Shown here: positions 13,101 to 28,100 of the stretch, in pieces
Layout of the letters: the number at the start of each line of letters is the position of its first letter
Position numbering within the stretch: the first letter of the stretch is position 1
NCBI GenBank assembly: GCA_963971305.1
Contig: OZ020317.1
Location: forward strand, 20,106,001-20,170,000
Reading direction: 5' to 3'
From: Arcuatula senhousia
Lineage: Eukaryota > Mollusca > Bivalvia > Mytilida > Mytilidae
DNA length: 64,000 bases
Made by a program: the position numbers and the translations under genes
Notes under the pieces: generated by a model
Database searches by the model: none
Told to the model about the DNA's origin: nothing
Seen by the model: only the letters and a program-made list of their open reading frames with translations

Positions 13101-16100
13101 AAACAGCGAGCAGTGACCGCTGGTCACATTGAAGGCTGCTGGCTGTTTTCCATTGTGGATGTTTTAAATTTACGTTTATAATGTAGGTTGTGTCGCGTAC
13201 ACTTATTCCACATCTCATTTTCTTCTACTGCAGTGGCTATTTTTATGTCTACTAATATTGTCTTGCCCTTTAAGGATTGACATTTAAATGCTATACTGGT
13301 AATCTATTGAGTCTCCACTCTCCCGTAATTTTACATATCTTACCTCTGACATATAAAACAATGTTATCACTAACACCAAGATAACAAACTTCATAATCAG
13401 GTAAAAATAATGTCTTTTGGTGGCTGTAATAAAAGATAACAAACTTCATAAGTGCACATCTACAATATATCACAAAGAATGTGTGAAAGTTTCATGAAAA
13501 TCCATTGAGGGGTTTAGGAGGAGTTGCAGATAAGAGATGGGTAAACCCCTTGTTGTGTCATGGCTTAGTCCATGTTTTGCTATGGGAACCCCCAAAGATC
13601 CATCAGATCAAACTTAAAATAGTAGGAGCACATCTAAATTATAATGAACTATTTGTGACAACTTAATTTTTATTAATTAGTCAAAATGTTGCTGAATATC
13701 AACCTATAAAAGTATTTAAAAGTGCTTTACAACATGAGGGAGGTTTCCTTGGGGAACACTTATAATTCTTTTATAGTATTTGTTTACCTACCGTCTGCTG
13801 AAGCAGCAGTGACTCTAGGCCATATTGCCATGGTAACATACACAACCAGAAACCAGTAAGAAACCAGTGGAACAAAGTAATAGAACTGGTACGGTCTGTT
13901 CATGACAAAACATAACGTGATGACCAGAAAATTCATCCGGAACAAGACCTGTAAAACAAGAATGCTTAGTCATGCAATGTCTGTAGGCTGAACAGATGGT
14001 TTGGTATGATTTAGGCCAACATAAAGAATATCCTAGATTCTCATCCACTTCCGCTCTGATTTTCAGACACCTGAAAAAAGTTTTATTTTGACATATTGGT
14101 AAATAATGTTCACTTTTCGTTGATTTCCTTTATCACCGAACATTCTATCAAAATAAATATAAAAATAAATATGCCTGCCCACCCCATAATTTAAAGAAAT
14201 TTTGATGAGAGACTTGAATTATCTTATTATGGCTTAATGGAAAACATATACAAATCACTATTTTCAGACAAGTTTATCTTCTCAGAATTATGTATGATTC
14301 CCAAATTTTCCATCATTTTTCTCCCTGATATATTAGTACAAAAAATTCAAAAAATAGAAGCTAAAATTTAATAAATCAAAATGTTTAAACTTTAGGGAAG
14401 ACATTATGCACTCTTGGACAAATGTTTTTAACAATATTTTTGGACACTCAAATCCAACTAGCTATCTAATTTTTTATCTGGCACTGTAGAATTTCCAGTT
14501 TGTTATAAAAATTTTGCAATTTAGCTGACAATAGAGTGACCTTCAACATTTATCAAGGAAACTACATATTACACAACATAAAATTAGTTTGAAGTTCAAT
14601 AGCAGACTTTAAGAGAGTATAAAGTGTGCAGATTAAAAACCAAATGTATAAATATATTGAACATGGTGTTAAACTACATGTACTAGGTTATGTCTGTAAG
14701 AAGAATAACTTTCTATCAATCTAGAAATTTCAATTGAAAATTAAATGTAATTAATATAAAACTTTGAATATAAACTTATGATAAAAACATGTATTCCATT
14801 AATTTTTGACTTTTGTGAATTCTACAAAACATTCTTCTAAAACATTTATAAGTAGACTAGACAACAAACACATGCAACAAATTCTTCTAGCCTAAAAGCA
14901 AACGGGAAATAGATAGACAGCTCATTCATAAATCATTGAATTTAAAAGACAGTCTTTAAAAATGTTTTAGTAAATTTTGTCAACATGCTGAACATTAAAC
15001 GTTTAGACCTGAAAAAGAAAAGTCTATTTCTACTTCAACAAAGCTGAACAATTACAGATTTATACAAAAGCATAGGCCAAAAAATGACCCCATATGAAGG
15101 GCATGCAAATAAAACATGCACAAGTGTTTAAATTTCATTGGCTGCAAACTGCAAGATTAAATCAACATTATTATCAGTAATAACTTAGAAGTATAAATGA
15201 GCTGAAATATGGCTATAGTTCTGTGTTGCCAAAAATGTGTCAATATCTTACTGTGCATTTCAAATAAACTTTTACTCAGCTCGACATCTTAGTTTTATAT
15301 GGTTGTTATAACAGTGAATATTACATATAATGTGATAGAAGATTTGTCAAACCAAACTATAGCCATGAAGGAATAGAAAGCGAGTCCCACTTACTTTTAA
15401 CATGTAGGGAAAAGTATTCTGTCTAGATTGCCAACTTAAACATCCACCCAGCTGAAAATCCAAAACTCATTTATACTTCAATATACCTTTCATTGTGATA
15501 GGAATAACTTTTTGTAACAGCGAAAATATTTGCAGTAAATCTCTCGTTATATGGCCCATAAAAAAATCAGTGTGTTGTAGTAATATCATATATATCATGC
15601 TAAAAAATTGCATTTTATGATGAGGGAAATAGATTTTTCAAATAAACAAACTTAAATGACATTATCAGAAAAACATCATTTAGTTTTTTGGTTAATTATT
15701 CACCCCAAAAATTGGTGCCTTATACAATTAATTTTTTTATGGTTAGCAAATTTAATTAATTGCCCAAAAATGCTGACAAATACTACCTTTTTTTCAGACT
15801 TTAGTGTTTGTGGTTTGTTGTTAACAAAGGGGTTCAAATTTGCACTGGTGAGTGGTCTGAGATACAATACCTCCAATTTTGATTTAGGAACTTTGAAATC
15901 CTATTTACAAAACTATTGGATCTGCATGTGTTTACTAAATAACTTCTATTAAGGACTCTTTAATAGCAACTGATGCTCTTAAATGTTAATTTGAACCACT
16001 TGAACCGATCGCTGGCCCTTAATCTTTTTTTCAAGTTATCTATTAAAACATGTATTAACAGTGTCTATAATAGTAATTATCATTAGAAAATTTGCCATTT

Positions 16101-19100
16101 TTTATGAAATTTGTATTACATGCCATTTTACAATATACTTTATTTGATATTACACCATAAAACTGATACTCAAACATGCAAAAATCCCATATACATGCAA
16201 TCTCAATCAAATTTTAAAGGTACTCCAGGTTATTAAAAGTAATACAAGGGAAAAAATTTAAATGAAAAGTAACCCAAGTTATCTCAGGTAATTATAGTAA
16301 CACATGGGAAAAAGGTTATTATAGCCAATCAAATGTTCCATCCCCCCAAGCTGAACAGGAGTTCATCAAGGTACTTGGGAGTGCTGGTGCTTAATCTTTC
16401 TATAGAATGTTGTAATAATAGAAGTTATTAATCTTTTTGATCAGTTAAACTCACACATTTATTGAAAATAAAAACAACTCATAGGTAGATGATTTTTACC
16501 TAAAGGAATAAAAAGCTTTGCCGAGCGCAACACATTGAACCCTCTGCATTTTTATAGGCACAATATGGATAGTCAATTGTTCTGGACACATGCAGCCCAT
16601 GGTGAACTGACAAAGACTTTTGACACATGCCTTCTTTGGTGGACTTTCCACCCACATTTTACAAGGAATTTATTAGATTTTAACTATTTTATGAGCAAAT
16701 GGAAAAAATTATACTTACTAAATCATATCTAAATTTTGTATCCGCTATTTGACAAGAACAAACAATGCAAATTTTTTTTTCAAAATCAAATCATAAGAAA
16801 AAAGTTTTGATTTTGGTTCCGTTTGGCCCCTAATTAGGTAATAGGGGGAAAAAGGTTGTCGCAAAAATTAATTCTCAATTTTGTAATTTGACAAGAACAT
16901 ACATGCAAAAACAAATTTCAAAATTGGACCACAAATAAAAATTTTTTGATTTTGGCCCCTTTTGGCCCCTAATTATGTAACAGGGGAAAAGGGGGGTTGC
17001 AAAAATTAATCTTAATTTTGCACCTGCTATTTGACAAGAACAAACATGCAAAAAAAAAAAATTCATAATCGGACCAAAAATAAAAAAGTTTCAATTTTGG
17101 CCCCCTTTGGCTCTTTATTACATAACTGGGAAAAAGGGGTGGCGCAAAATTTCATCAGGTTTATTCTTTTACTGTAAGAAGCATTCTTGACAAATTTCAC
17201 AGCAATAGGCCAACTAAGACCAAAGTAATGGTGGAAAAAAATAAAATATTTGAATTTTTTACCCTTTTGGGCCCCTAATTTCAAAACAAAAAAGGGGGGA
17301 CCCCAAAATCAATCCCATTCATCCTTATATGGTAAGGAACATTATTGCCAAATTACAAAGCAATCAGATAACTAGAACTAAAGTTATTGTGGTAACAAAC
17401 ATAAAAGTAGCATTTTTGGCCCCTTTTTGGCCCTTAATTTCTAAACCAAAAATGGGGGGCCCCCCAAAATCAATCCCATTCATCCTTATATGTTAAGAAA
17501 CAACATTGTCAAATTTCATAGCAATCGGATAACTAGAACTTAAGTTATTGTGGGAACACTAAAGTTAACAGACAACGCAGACAACGACGACAACGATGAC
17601 AGCATCATACCATTATACAGCCACAAATTTTTTGCGGTCGTATAAAAAAAACTCCTATCTCTGAGAGAAAATCGCTTATATCTAGGATTGTTGCAACAAA
17701 ATGAATTTTTTTATGAATTTTATGCTTTAACCAACTCTTTGACATTTATCTTTCTCATTTTCTTTTATATAAATATCCTTTTTGAGATATTTTTTCAATG
17801 TGAAATTTTCAACAGGTAAGTCTTTTTTACTAGGAAAATTTTTCCTTAATACAACAAGATAATCTCCTGTCTATAGATGTGAGTTTAAACTGATCAGAGA
17901 GATTAACTTCCATTGTAACACATTCAATAGGAGGATTAAGTACGGGAACTCCAAAGTACCTTGATGTGTCCCTGTTCAGCTTGGGGTAATTTATCATTTT
18001 ATTGGCTATAAATACCAACCAAAAGTACCTCAAGTCATTGAGTTATTAAAGTAACACATGGAAAAAAGTTTCAATGCAAGACAACCCTAGGTACTTAAGG
18101 TCAGACAATGAATCTCATGACCATTATATATTCTTACCATGCTACATCTATATAAACTGTAGTCGCCTTTCTTCCAGAAGAACATAAAATGTCCAAAACC
18201 AGTTAAAAATAGATATGATGAAACCAGTACTCTAATCTGCATGTAAATTGGAATGACCTGAAAAAAGGTTAAGAAAAATTCAACAATATTCAATTATAAC
18301 ATTAATTTGAGGAGAAAAACAATCCTTTTTTTTAATATAAGACTTACCTCAAGAATAAAAGAGACATTTATTACATAGATGCTTTCTCTCCGTGAAATAA
18401 AATCTGGTAAATTCACAGAGTGAAATAACCAAAATATTTCCACTGTTGCATCCTATCCCCCCAAACTAAAATTTATGACCACTTGAATTGTATTGTGTTG
18501 TCGGCATAACTGCTTCTATCTTAATTCATATGCCATTCAAATAAAGTTGTTAAAAACAATTTAATATTGTAATTTTATCTATGTAATAGCAAGCACAAAG
18601 TGCTTCTAAAAAATATATCTGTGTTTTAAAACATGGAAGAAGTTTTAAAATATTAGTAGGGCAAGTATTTATTAGCAACATAATTTATTTGCGCTTTTCA
18701 TTTATTTTGTACATTGCACATCAAAGAAGTAAATTGTTTCAATGTCATCAGTTATTCAAAATTTGCAGCAAAACGTCATGCGCTCATAGGCGCCATTTTC
18801 ATAATCAACCACTGAATTCATGGCATTGTTTGCTAAAATTAAATTTGGAGTATTTAAAACAAGTTTTTAAGATTATCAAGTTTAAACATTTCTTCCTCAT
18901 TTTTCACTATCAAATGAGGCAAATTGAATAATTATGCTGTGCTCGCAGCTAGGCAATGCCTACTTCATATTAAATATGATAATCAATTAGGTCTCATGAA
19001 TAACAAAAATATGATCACCCTGTGTGGGAACCCACTCAGATTTCACTCGTTAAATCAGATAAGTTCACCGACTCAAGATCATATTTTTGTTATTCACTCG

Positions 19101-22100
19101 ACCCAATTAATTTTCCTATTTAATCTTACCTTACTAGCCCCTGTCAGATGGTAAATCAGAATAACCAGCTGCATCCAGCCTTTCCATTCATCTGTCTGGT
19201 CTCGATGTAACACAGCAGTCTAAAAGCATAAATCAAAATAGTCTTTATCAAAAGGTTTTTACTTGGAAGTCAAGGACTTCCAAAGTTTAGTAATCAATTT
19301 CAGGAAAATCCATCTCATTTTATCCATCTTCATATAACCTTGTGCATTCACTTTCCAGTACACATGTATTTATTTTTTCTGTCAACGAGCTTTCTTATCT
19401 GTGTTAATATAGCCCTTTTTTATTATTTGATTTGTTTATTTATTTCGTTTTAAATGATGATATGGCATTTTAAACTGTAAGTAAAGATCCCTTCTGAACA
19501 TTGAACACAAGTCAGAAAGTATGTAATCAAATTTACATATTCATAATTTCTGTAACAACATTTCATAGTGTTTATCAAGGTTTGTTTTGTGACGTGTGTG
19601 TGTTTGAATACGCTGGAACTGTGTACACTTCCAGAGGATCTGATTTCACTACTGTGAAAGTGTTAATTTTGGTGGTTTTTGTTGGTTGGTCTAGCCAGGA
19701 AATTAAATTCCCCCTACCAACAAAGAATCAAACATTGCTTTTAATTTAAATATTTTTCTTTATGAATAAGAACCTGTGGGGTACCACGGCGGATAACCCC
19801 CCCCCCCCCCCCTAACCTGGTAACTTTATGGTTTTTCTATAAATTTTACACAAACCTGATCTGTGCTCTCTGTGAAGAAAAACCCCAGGATCATAACATA
19901 AGCAAAGGGTAAGAAGAAGTTGACGTGAGTGTAGTATTTGTTTTCCTTCATGAAGAAGCTCGTCCTATCACACAAGTAAAAGTATCCCATGATGATACCC
20001 AGCTTCCCAAGGGATACCGAGATCTCATACAGCGATTCATACTTCTCCTTGGCAGCCCCGTTCTTGGCACCATTTTCTGTAATATTAGATTGAAAATGAA
20101 ATGTTAAGTAACGGGAAAAACATACTACATGTAATTTACAACAAAAATTTCTTGCTATTCAATATCTATATTTCTTAAACAGGGTTGCTACTATTTTGTT
20201 CTTGCAAAATTCAAGGGTTTTTCCAGGACTTTTCATTGGTATTTAAGTCATTTTCAAGAATAAAAAAGTTGACAAAATTTCAGTCCCCTGATGAAATTTT
20301 CTGTGAAACAGTTCAATCATGAACCTTTGATTGTGAAACTATAAAATTCCAGGATTTTTCAAGGATATTTTCATTTTTTTCAAAATTCAAGGTCTTTTCC
20401 AGGACCTTGAACTGACAAATGAAATTCAAGGATTTTCCAGGTTTCAAGGATGCGTGGCAACCCTGCTTAAATCTAATCCATTTTCGTAAATCACAATCTA
20501 ATTCATTTTTAATAGATTCACAAGAAAACAGCATGAAGCTTGATAAATGCCCGATTTACTTGTATAGATGGGGCATAAAATTGTCAAAACTCCATACACC
20601 TCATAGCTCTTAAGTTATATCATTCAACTTAATTACCAGTTCTTGGTTTGATGCCATTTCTAGGTAATCTTCTCTTGTAAATGAACAGTGCTATTGCTGA
20701 TAGAAAACTGGAAAACAAAGACATAATGAGTTATCAACACAACACATAGTAACAGATAATTATCAAATTAAAAAAAAATCTGTAAAAGTCAAAAATGGTC
20801 GGATTTTGTTAAACAGGAAGTATTTGTGTGACATAGGTGAAATTGTATCCTATGTTATGAGACCCCACCCTCATGCTGTACACAAAATATCAAGTGGCTG
20901 TAATAAGAAGTTGCTGAGAAAACTGTTGAAACAAATTCTTCAACCTTCAACTTATCAAAACTTAGTTTAAACAACCCTAACTTAGTTGCAACTTACAATA
21001 AGTTACTTTCACTTAACTTATCAACTCAGAAGTCGGCCGTTATAAATCATTTGTAAAAACTAAGATTTAAACAAAAATGATACCCCACAAATGATAATGA
21101 AACCACAGTAACTTGACCCGTCAAGTGTCACGCAACTTGCGTGAGACTCACGCATCCAGTCAGCAATTTGGCGCCAGATTTCTTTGATCTTTTAATTTTT
21201 TCCTTTGATCTTTCAATTTATCGTCAAATCTCGCGCAAGCAGCTCATAAAAACTTGACAGCCCTTAACTTAACAGAATGTAGTTGATATTTCGACCTACC
21301 ATACAAGGAAGAAAGCTGCAGTGATTATCTGTATCGTGGTTGTTGTCTCAGAACTGCGACAGCATGTTCCATCATTATAATTCATGTGTTCATTACAGTA
21401 CATGTTCAATAAAATCTGTATGTCCTATCAATTCAAAATAAAAATTCCATTGTATATTGTATTTTAATTGTAAACTTCTGCTTATCTTTTCTGGGTTGAG
21501 AAATTTTTGTTATGAAATCAACTTATTAAATGATATAAAGCTTCTTAAGTTGTTATGAGGTTAGCCACAAAAAAATAATGGTATGCAAAATATAAATTTG
21601 AAAAGTTGTTTGAGTTATCTTTTTTTAGGTCCAAGCAGTGCTTCATTTTACTAGGTAGCTCCATGATACTAAAATTCAAGCTAGCGAATTTTTGTAAGCT
21701 TTCTATTGTATGGGCTAGTCCACTGTTGTATGTTGAGCATTTATTTCGGCTACTTCTGAGAATTTTCAAAGGAAAGGCCTGTTACTGAAACTATTACATC
21801 AATATATTCTTCGGTTTTCAAAGTGTAGTAAATCTATTTTAACAAAATAGTTTTTTTGTTAATTTTTTTTTTACCTATGGCAGCAATGTGGGTTTGAGAG
21901 GTCGAAGAAAAAGATCACTTTAATTTATGTAAAATATCTTTAAATAATTCTTTTCAGCTTTTTATTAGATCTTTAACTAAAAGTCAACAGACATTTATAA
22001 CACAGATGCCAACTGGTGACAATAGCACACATCCTTCATCAGATCAGGTGAGCTTTAAGCATGCTTTAATTAAATCACATCCTCAAAGTTTTACATAACT

Positions 22101-25100
22101 ACTATAAAAAGTTTAATACATATTGTTACATAAATCAAAATGTGAAGTAATACTTAAACTATTACATTATAACATCCTTCTGTTTTTTAAAGTGAAGTAA
22201 AATTATTTTAACTTAAAATAGGTTTTTTTTGTGATTTTTTTTTTCCATATTCAGCAAATACAGCATATACATGTACTTTTTACCTAATACATTGTAAAAG
22301 GTGAAATAGTACACACATGCATATAGGAAAAAAAAGTTACTTCATGTAAATATATCAGCACAAACATTTTAGGATATCCATTTTTCCTTCTAAACAAGAT
22401 CAGTGATTTTTCTAGCGCTCGTCACTTTCGTCATTGGCGAAAAGATATTTTATTTGACGAAAAATTTTCAAACCAATTTCGCCACTTTAATTTTCAAAAA
22501 TGTAGAAAATTTTCGTCCTTTTTTACGATAATCAGTTAAATCTTTCGTCATTTTCGTGTAATTCAAATTGACAACAGATTTTACTATGAAGCCCTATTGA
22601 TTTATGACCCAAGCTGTCTGCATAAACACCCGGAGACCGGAAATGTTTTTACAGTTAATTAAATGTTAATTGTTTTAATGAGTCATAATAACAGGTGCTT
22701 GACCATCGCTGATTGATTTCAAAATCAATCATGAATGAAATTTACTTGACCAATCAGGAGAAAGTTTATTTTTATGTCAGCTGAAAAATATTGATTTGTT
22801 TGTCAACCCACGTGCTCTGACCATGTTGACCAAATGATAATTCTTGCGTAAATATCACAAAAACTTAGAAGTAAACATAGATGAAAGGATTTACCTTCAT
22901 GAAACTATTTTATTAAGAACATCCTGTAATCCAAAAACATACTTTTTCGTGCATTAAAAGGAGATCAGATAAAAAGACATTTGTTTACATTTTTTTCGAT
23001 CTCCTTCTTCTTCCTTTTATTACCCTCCTTAGATAGGAGCACCTCCATTTCAGCGGAGGTGTAGTGGAGTTCCAATGATTTTGAGTTAAGAAATTGTTTT
23101 GTTTTGTTTAATAACCTCGAGCCACCTTAACACTAAACTAAATTTGTAGAGCATGAAGGATGTTCTGTTTTGTTGTCTGTATATTCCTCCTTTTAGGGAC
23201 CACCAGTCACTTATCATTACCATTATGAAAATGGTAAAACAAAAACAAAACTGCTTCTTCAAATGAGAAAAAAGAGAGACTTTATTTGTGCTTTTAGCTT
23301 TCTATGAGCATGTTAAACTTGATGAGTAATACATATTTTCCCTTAATTTGTAAAAAAAGGTGGTGGGGTGTTATCATTTTGTTTTACCTACATGTAAAAT
23401 ATTAAAGGCAAAGAATCTGCAGTACATGTACATTAAGTATGATTTAAAGGGGGAAAATCAATTCAACAAATATTTAGATATATTTTATTGAACATGATAA
23501 TAACTGTTGTAAACTGTGTCCTGTCCATGGTACTGAAATTATAATATACATAAGTTAGCTATATATACTGCACATATAGAAATTCAAGTATTGGTATTTT
23601 TGCTTCAACCAGACTGCCAGAGGCAAACATGGTTATGGATTATTAGGTCACACATTTTGTTCGACCGCTAAAGTGACTAAAGCCCTCAAAATCCTGGAAA
23701 AAACCCTGACAAGATATGTTAAAGTTATATCCAAACTAACCACAAATACCCCCATATATAATAAGGGAGTACGAGCCTGAAATTATTTGTAATTAGAAGC
23801 TATTTAAAACAGAAAATTAAGATAGAATAGCTCAAAATAGCTAGACTTTATGAAAAAAGTTTTCAAAAACATGGAGCCGTTTTTGAGATATAAGCACCTA
23901 AAAATATGGCGGGAAAAAAACTTCTCTAGATTTTTCATAGGAATTACATTGACTTTTATTCTTCTGTTCTAACATAGCAATTATAATTAGAATTGGTTGA
24001 AATTTTTAAAAGATGTTTTTTGGACCTTCTCTAATTAGTACTGAACAAATATTAGGAAAACATGTTGGAAAATTTTTGATGCATTAGTATGGATAAAAGT
24101 CGAGATAACCCTAAAAATGTTCAATTTTTAAAGAGATGTGGAATTTTCACATAGAAGGTATTTTTTTTCCCACTAAATTCATGATTACAAAATATGGGCG
24201 AAGATACCCCCATTAGAATTGTTTATTCTTATTGTATTAAAGAAGCAGAGGTACCAATGGGGCATCAGAATGTCATAAGTCAAAAAGGGCAGAGATAAAA
24301 CCAGTAAACACCAACGATAACAGGACAGAAAAAAACAGACAACATATCAAATATAGATTATCTAAAAAATATCCACATTTACAGAATTATCCTTACCAGT
24401 TCCAGAGCAGGTTTGGAGATATGGAGTCCATCGTCATCTACCTCTGGTTTGGGCTGTTTGATGCCTTGGGCCACCAGTCTAGAAGAACTCCACACCTTGG
24501 CCTGGCTCTCATCTCTGGTAAATACAATATGTATACAATGTATAGAAATTAAAAATCTGTCGAAGTCAAAAATAGCCAGATTTCGTTAAACAGGAAGTAG
24601 GTGAGTGAAAGACCTGAAATCTAATCCCACAATATGGGACCACATGCTGTTACAAATATCAAGAATCTGTGATAAGAAGTTAATGAGAATACAGTAACTA
24701 ACATTCATTCCCAGCCTGCCCGCAACCCCGCATTCACCATTTCATGTATAACCCATATATTTCATTTCATTAAATTAACTTGGAAAAATTGCACCAATGA
24801 CTTCAATCAGGATTTAAATTTTCTTAGTAAGATGTAACAACGAATACTGCTAGCAAACTCACACTCTACATATTGAACTCAACTGCAAAGCACACTAAGT
24901 CCAATTATCTCAACTGAATGATGCCAGAATGTGAGGAAATGTAACATCTCAATACAATGCACATTGCTCAAATAAAGTTTCATCAAAATCCATCAATCGG
25001 TTTTAGAGGAGTTGCTTTAACAAGTGAAGTGATGTGAGCAGACAGTAAACAGACAAACAAATGGACAAACAGAAAGGACAAATCTGTATAAAAATACCAT

Positions 25101-28100
25101 TGTCTACTTGTGTACTATGATACATGTACTTATAACAGATTAATAGCCACTTTATTTTCTGGTCAATATGAATAGGGAGTTGATAAAAGTTTTATTGCAT
25201 ATACAGCAGGTCAAAGGACTTTTAATCATACAGGTTAATATGGATAAGGAGTTACAATGTACATATTAATTTTCACAGCTGCAAATTTTCACACATTTGT
25301 TCCATATTTTTTTGCATTACTTTTTATTTTGCAGATATTCATTTTTGCAGTGTTCAATTATTTTACTTTGATTTACATATAATAGCATATTTACGAGTAT
25401 AAAGTTTTACCGATTTTCATTGACAACAAATGTAGGGAAAATTATTACATCACGAATACATGTATATCTATGATTACATTTATTGTAATAAATGTGAAAT
25501 GGAAAATGCAAGCGTTCTTTCTGTCTGTTGTTTACATGGATACAGTGTAATTTATAGTGAAGAAATTAATAATGTAATATGGTATATAAAACAGGTCAAA
25601 GAACTTTTTATTATACTACAGGTCAATATGTAAACATGATAAAGGGAGTTTTTAAAATGTGTTGTGGTACATACAGCAGATCTATGGCCACTTTATTATA
25701 CTGGTCAATCTGTCTGTTGGTTATCATACTTCTGTTAGGATGTAACTGTCTCTCATTTACAGGATCTAAAGAGATAGAGAAGAAAAAAAAATCAAAATTA
25801 ACAAGAGGCTCCCAGGAGCCTGAATCGCTCACCTGACATATGTGCCTGAAGTAAAGGTTATAAGGCAAAATCTATTTAATGTTGAAAGGGTCATAAGATT
25901 AATAAGGGGGTCATCTGACAATATGGTGGATCTAAAGGTGCTGATCACTTTTGTTCTCAATCAAGATCTAAAAATCTGTCACCCTTTTTGAGTTATTTGC
26001 AAAAAAATGCAGTTTAACCTAATGTTCTATTTTTAGCCAGAGCGGCCATGTTTTACAACCAATCAAAAATCCTCACAACAGTTCTTTATGCCTAATAATA
26101 ATAAACAACAATACCAAGTTTGGTTCCATTTGGACTTAGTGTCAGAGGAGTTAACATTTCAATGTAAGGAAATGCAGTTAAAATGCTCAATTTTGATGTT
26201 CCAAGGGCAATAACTCCTCAAAGGAAAGGTCCTACAACGTTGACCCTATTACATATTTTGTAGATCTTGATGTGCTTAACAATATGCAATTTAAATTTCT
26301 CAAATATCTAGTACAGTTTTCAAGATATTGAGCTAAACAGGTGCAAAATTTGCAAAAAATCCACAAAAAGGGCAATAACTCCTACATGGGTTGTTGTATT
26401 TTCTTCAAAATTTCAGAGCTGGTAGATCTTGAGGTGCTGATCACTTTTGTTCCCAATCAAAATTTTGAAATCTGTCACCGTTTTAGAGTTATTTGCAAAA
26501 AACTGCCATTTACCCCTATGTTCTATTTTTAGCCACAGCGGCCATGTTTTACGACCAATCAAAAATCCCCACATCAGTTCTATACACCTAATGCTAATAA
26601 ACAACTATACCAAGTTTGGTTCCATTTGGACTTAAAGTGTCAGAGGAGTTAACGTTTTCAATGTAATGAGGAAATGCTGTTAAAATGCTAAATTTTGACG
26701 TTCTAAGGGCAATAACTCCTAAAAGGAAAGGTCCTACAACGTTGACCCTATTACATATTTTGTAGATCTTGATGTGCTTAACAATATGCAATTTAAATTT
26801 CTCAAATATCTAGTACAGTTTTCAAGATATTGAGCTAAACAGGTGCAAAATTTGCAAAAAATCCACAAAAAGGGCAATAACTCCTACATGGGTTGTTGGA
26901 TTTTCTTTAAAATTTCAAGGTAGGTAGATCTTGAGGTGCTGATCACTTTTACCCATGCCAGAATTTTGATATCTGTAGCCGTTTTTGAGTTATTTGCAAA
27001 AAACTGCATTTTACCCCTATGTTCTATTTTTAGCCATGGCGGCCATGTTTTATGACGAATCAAAAATCCCCACATCAGTTCTAAGCACCGAATGCTAATG
27101 AACAACCATACCAAGCTTGGTTGCAATTGGACTTATGGTGTCAGAGGAGTTAACGTTTTAAAAAGTTGACGGACGACGGACGGACGCCAAGTGATGACAA
27201 TAGCTCACATGACCCTTCGGGTAAGGTGAGCTAAAAATGGCATTCAAAAACTTTTTTTCAATTATTACATATCAAATAGCAATATGCCTAGGCGGCAAAT
27301 AAGCTTGCTCTCCATATTCATATGGTGTTTAGCATATTTAACCTTTAGGCTACAGTTGCTCTGACGAGTCTCAAATATATAAAATTCCAGTCAAGCATAG
27401 CAAAATTATTGCCTGAAACTTTGTTGTCATAAGTTTTAAATAAAATCTTACAGCCATGATATTAAGCACTACGGGTGGGGTTTTAATTCCCCAATGTAAA
27501 CATGCACTAACATCAATACTTTTGTTTTGAAAAATACAGCAAAGCTTTGCATTTGCTCAAGTACATTTCTAAATTGTCAAATTTTTAATCTTCCTACCCC
27601 AAGCACAGGTAGATCTTCGTTAGAATAAAGGTTTCAATTTAGCATTTTTGTTTTGTTTTGTTTCTTTGCTCTATACTTTTATATGATATTCATTTGGTGT
27701 CTGACTTTTCAAACCTTTTGGCTTAAGCATGTTAAGTGCCTCAAGATAGACCTTGAAAAGACAAAACACATGTTGGGGGCATCAAATGAAACTTTGCTGA
27801 AATTTAATTTTCTTCCTGTAACTACTGGTTTTATTTCATAATACAGTACTACTTTTGTGATCACAAGCTCTGTGTTTTGAACCCTCATTCCTCGAACACT
27901 GTCCAATACCTACCCTGAAGCATCCATATTATCTCTGTGTTTTTGTCTGCTTTTAGGTTTTTGAACAAAGGTTGAATCATTGTTAGGTTTACTGAAACAA
28001 AAACAAAAATTCTGTCAAAGTCAAAAACATCAAGTGGCTGTTATAAGTACTTTCTGAGAAAACTGTTACAAAAATTTCTTACCTGCCTGCCCACCGCCAC

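Larger units (their letters stand above)
10913..13343. other. CASD1 intron 15
   Basis: Mostly transposon-derived: a 1-kb TA-flanked inverted-repeat element (11134-12174), a MITE (12708-12917) and a dispersed repeat D copy (12930-13230). The gaps between show nothing recognisable. Intron 16 (10466-10807, 342 bp) also shows nothing. Confidence 0.55.
13949..18137. other. CASD1 intron 13
   Basis: 4.2 kb. 13949-16216 is AT-rich and shows nothing I can name. 16217-18100 is a large inverted-repeat unit with a family B element nested inside it. Confidence 0.55.

Noticed and set aside
13815..14048. A minus-strand frame of 77 codons overlapping CASD1 exon 14
   Set aside because: It is in the wrong frame. 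The CASD1 frame gives the conserved [12 protein letters not shown] membrane segment.
19797..19812. Poly(C) tracts here and at 32692-32707 as functional quadruplex sites
   Set aside because: Simple homopolymer runs of 16 bases in introns. Nothing in the context supports a role, and run length may be an assembly artefact.
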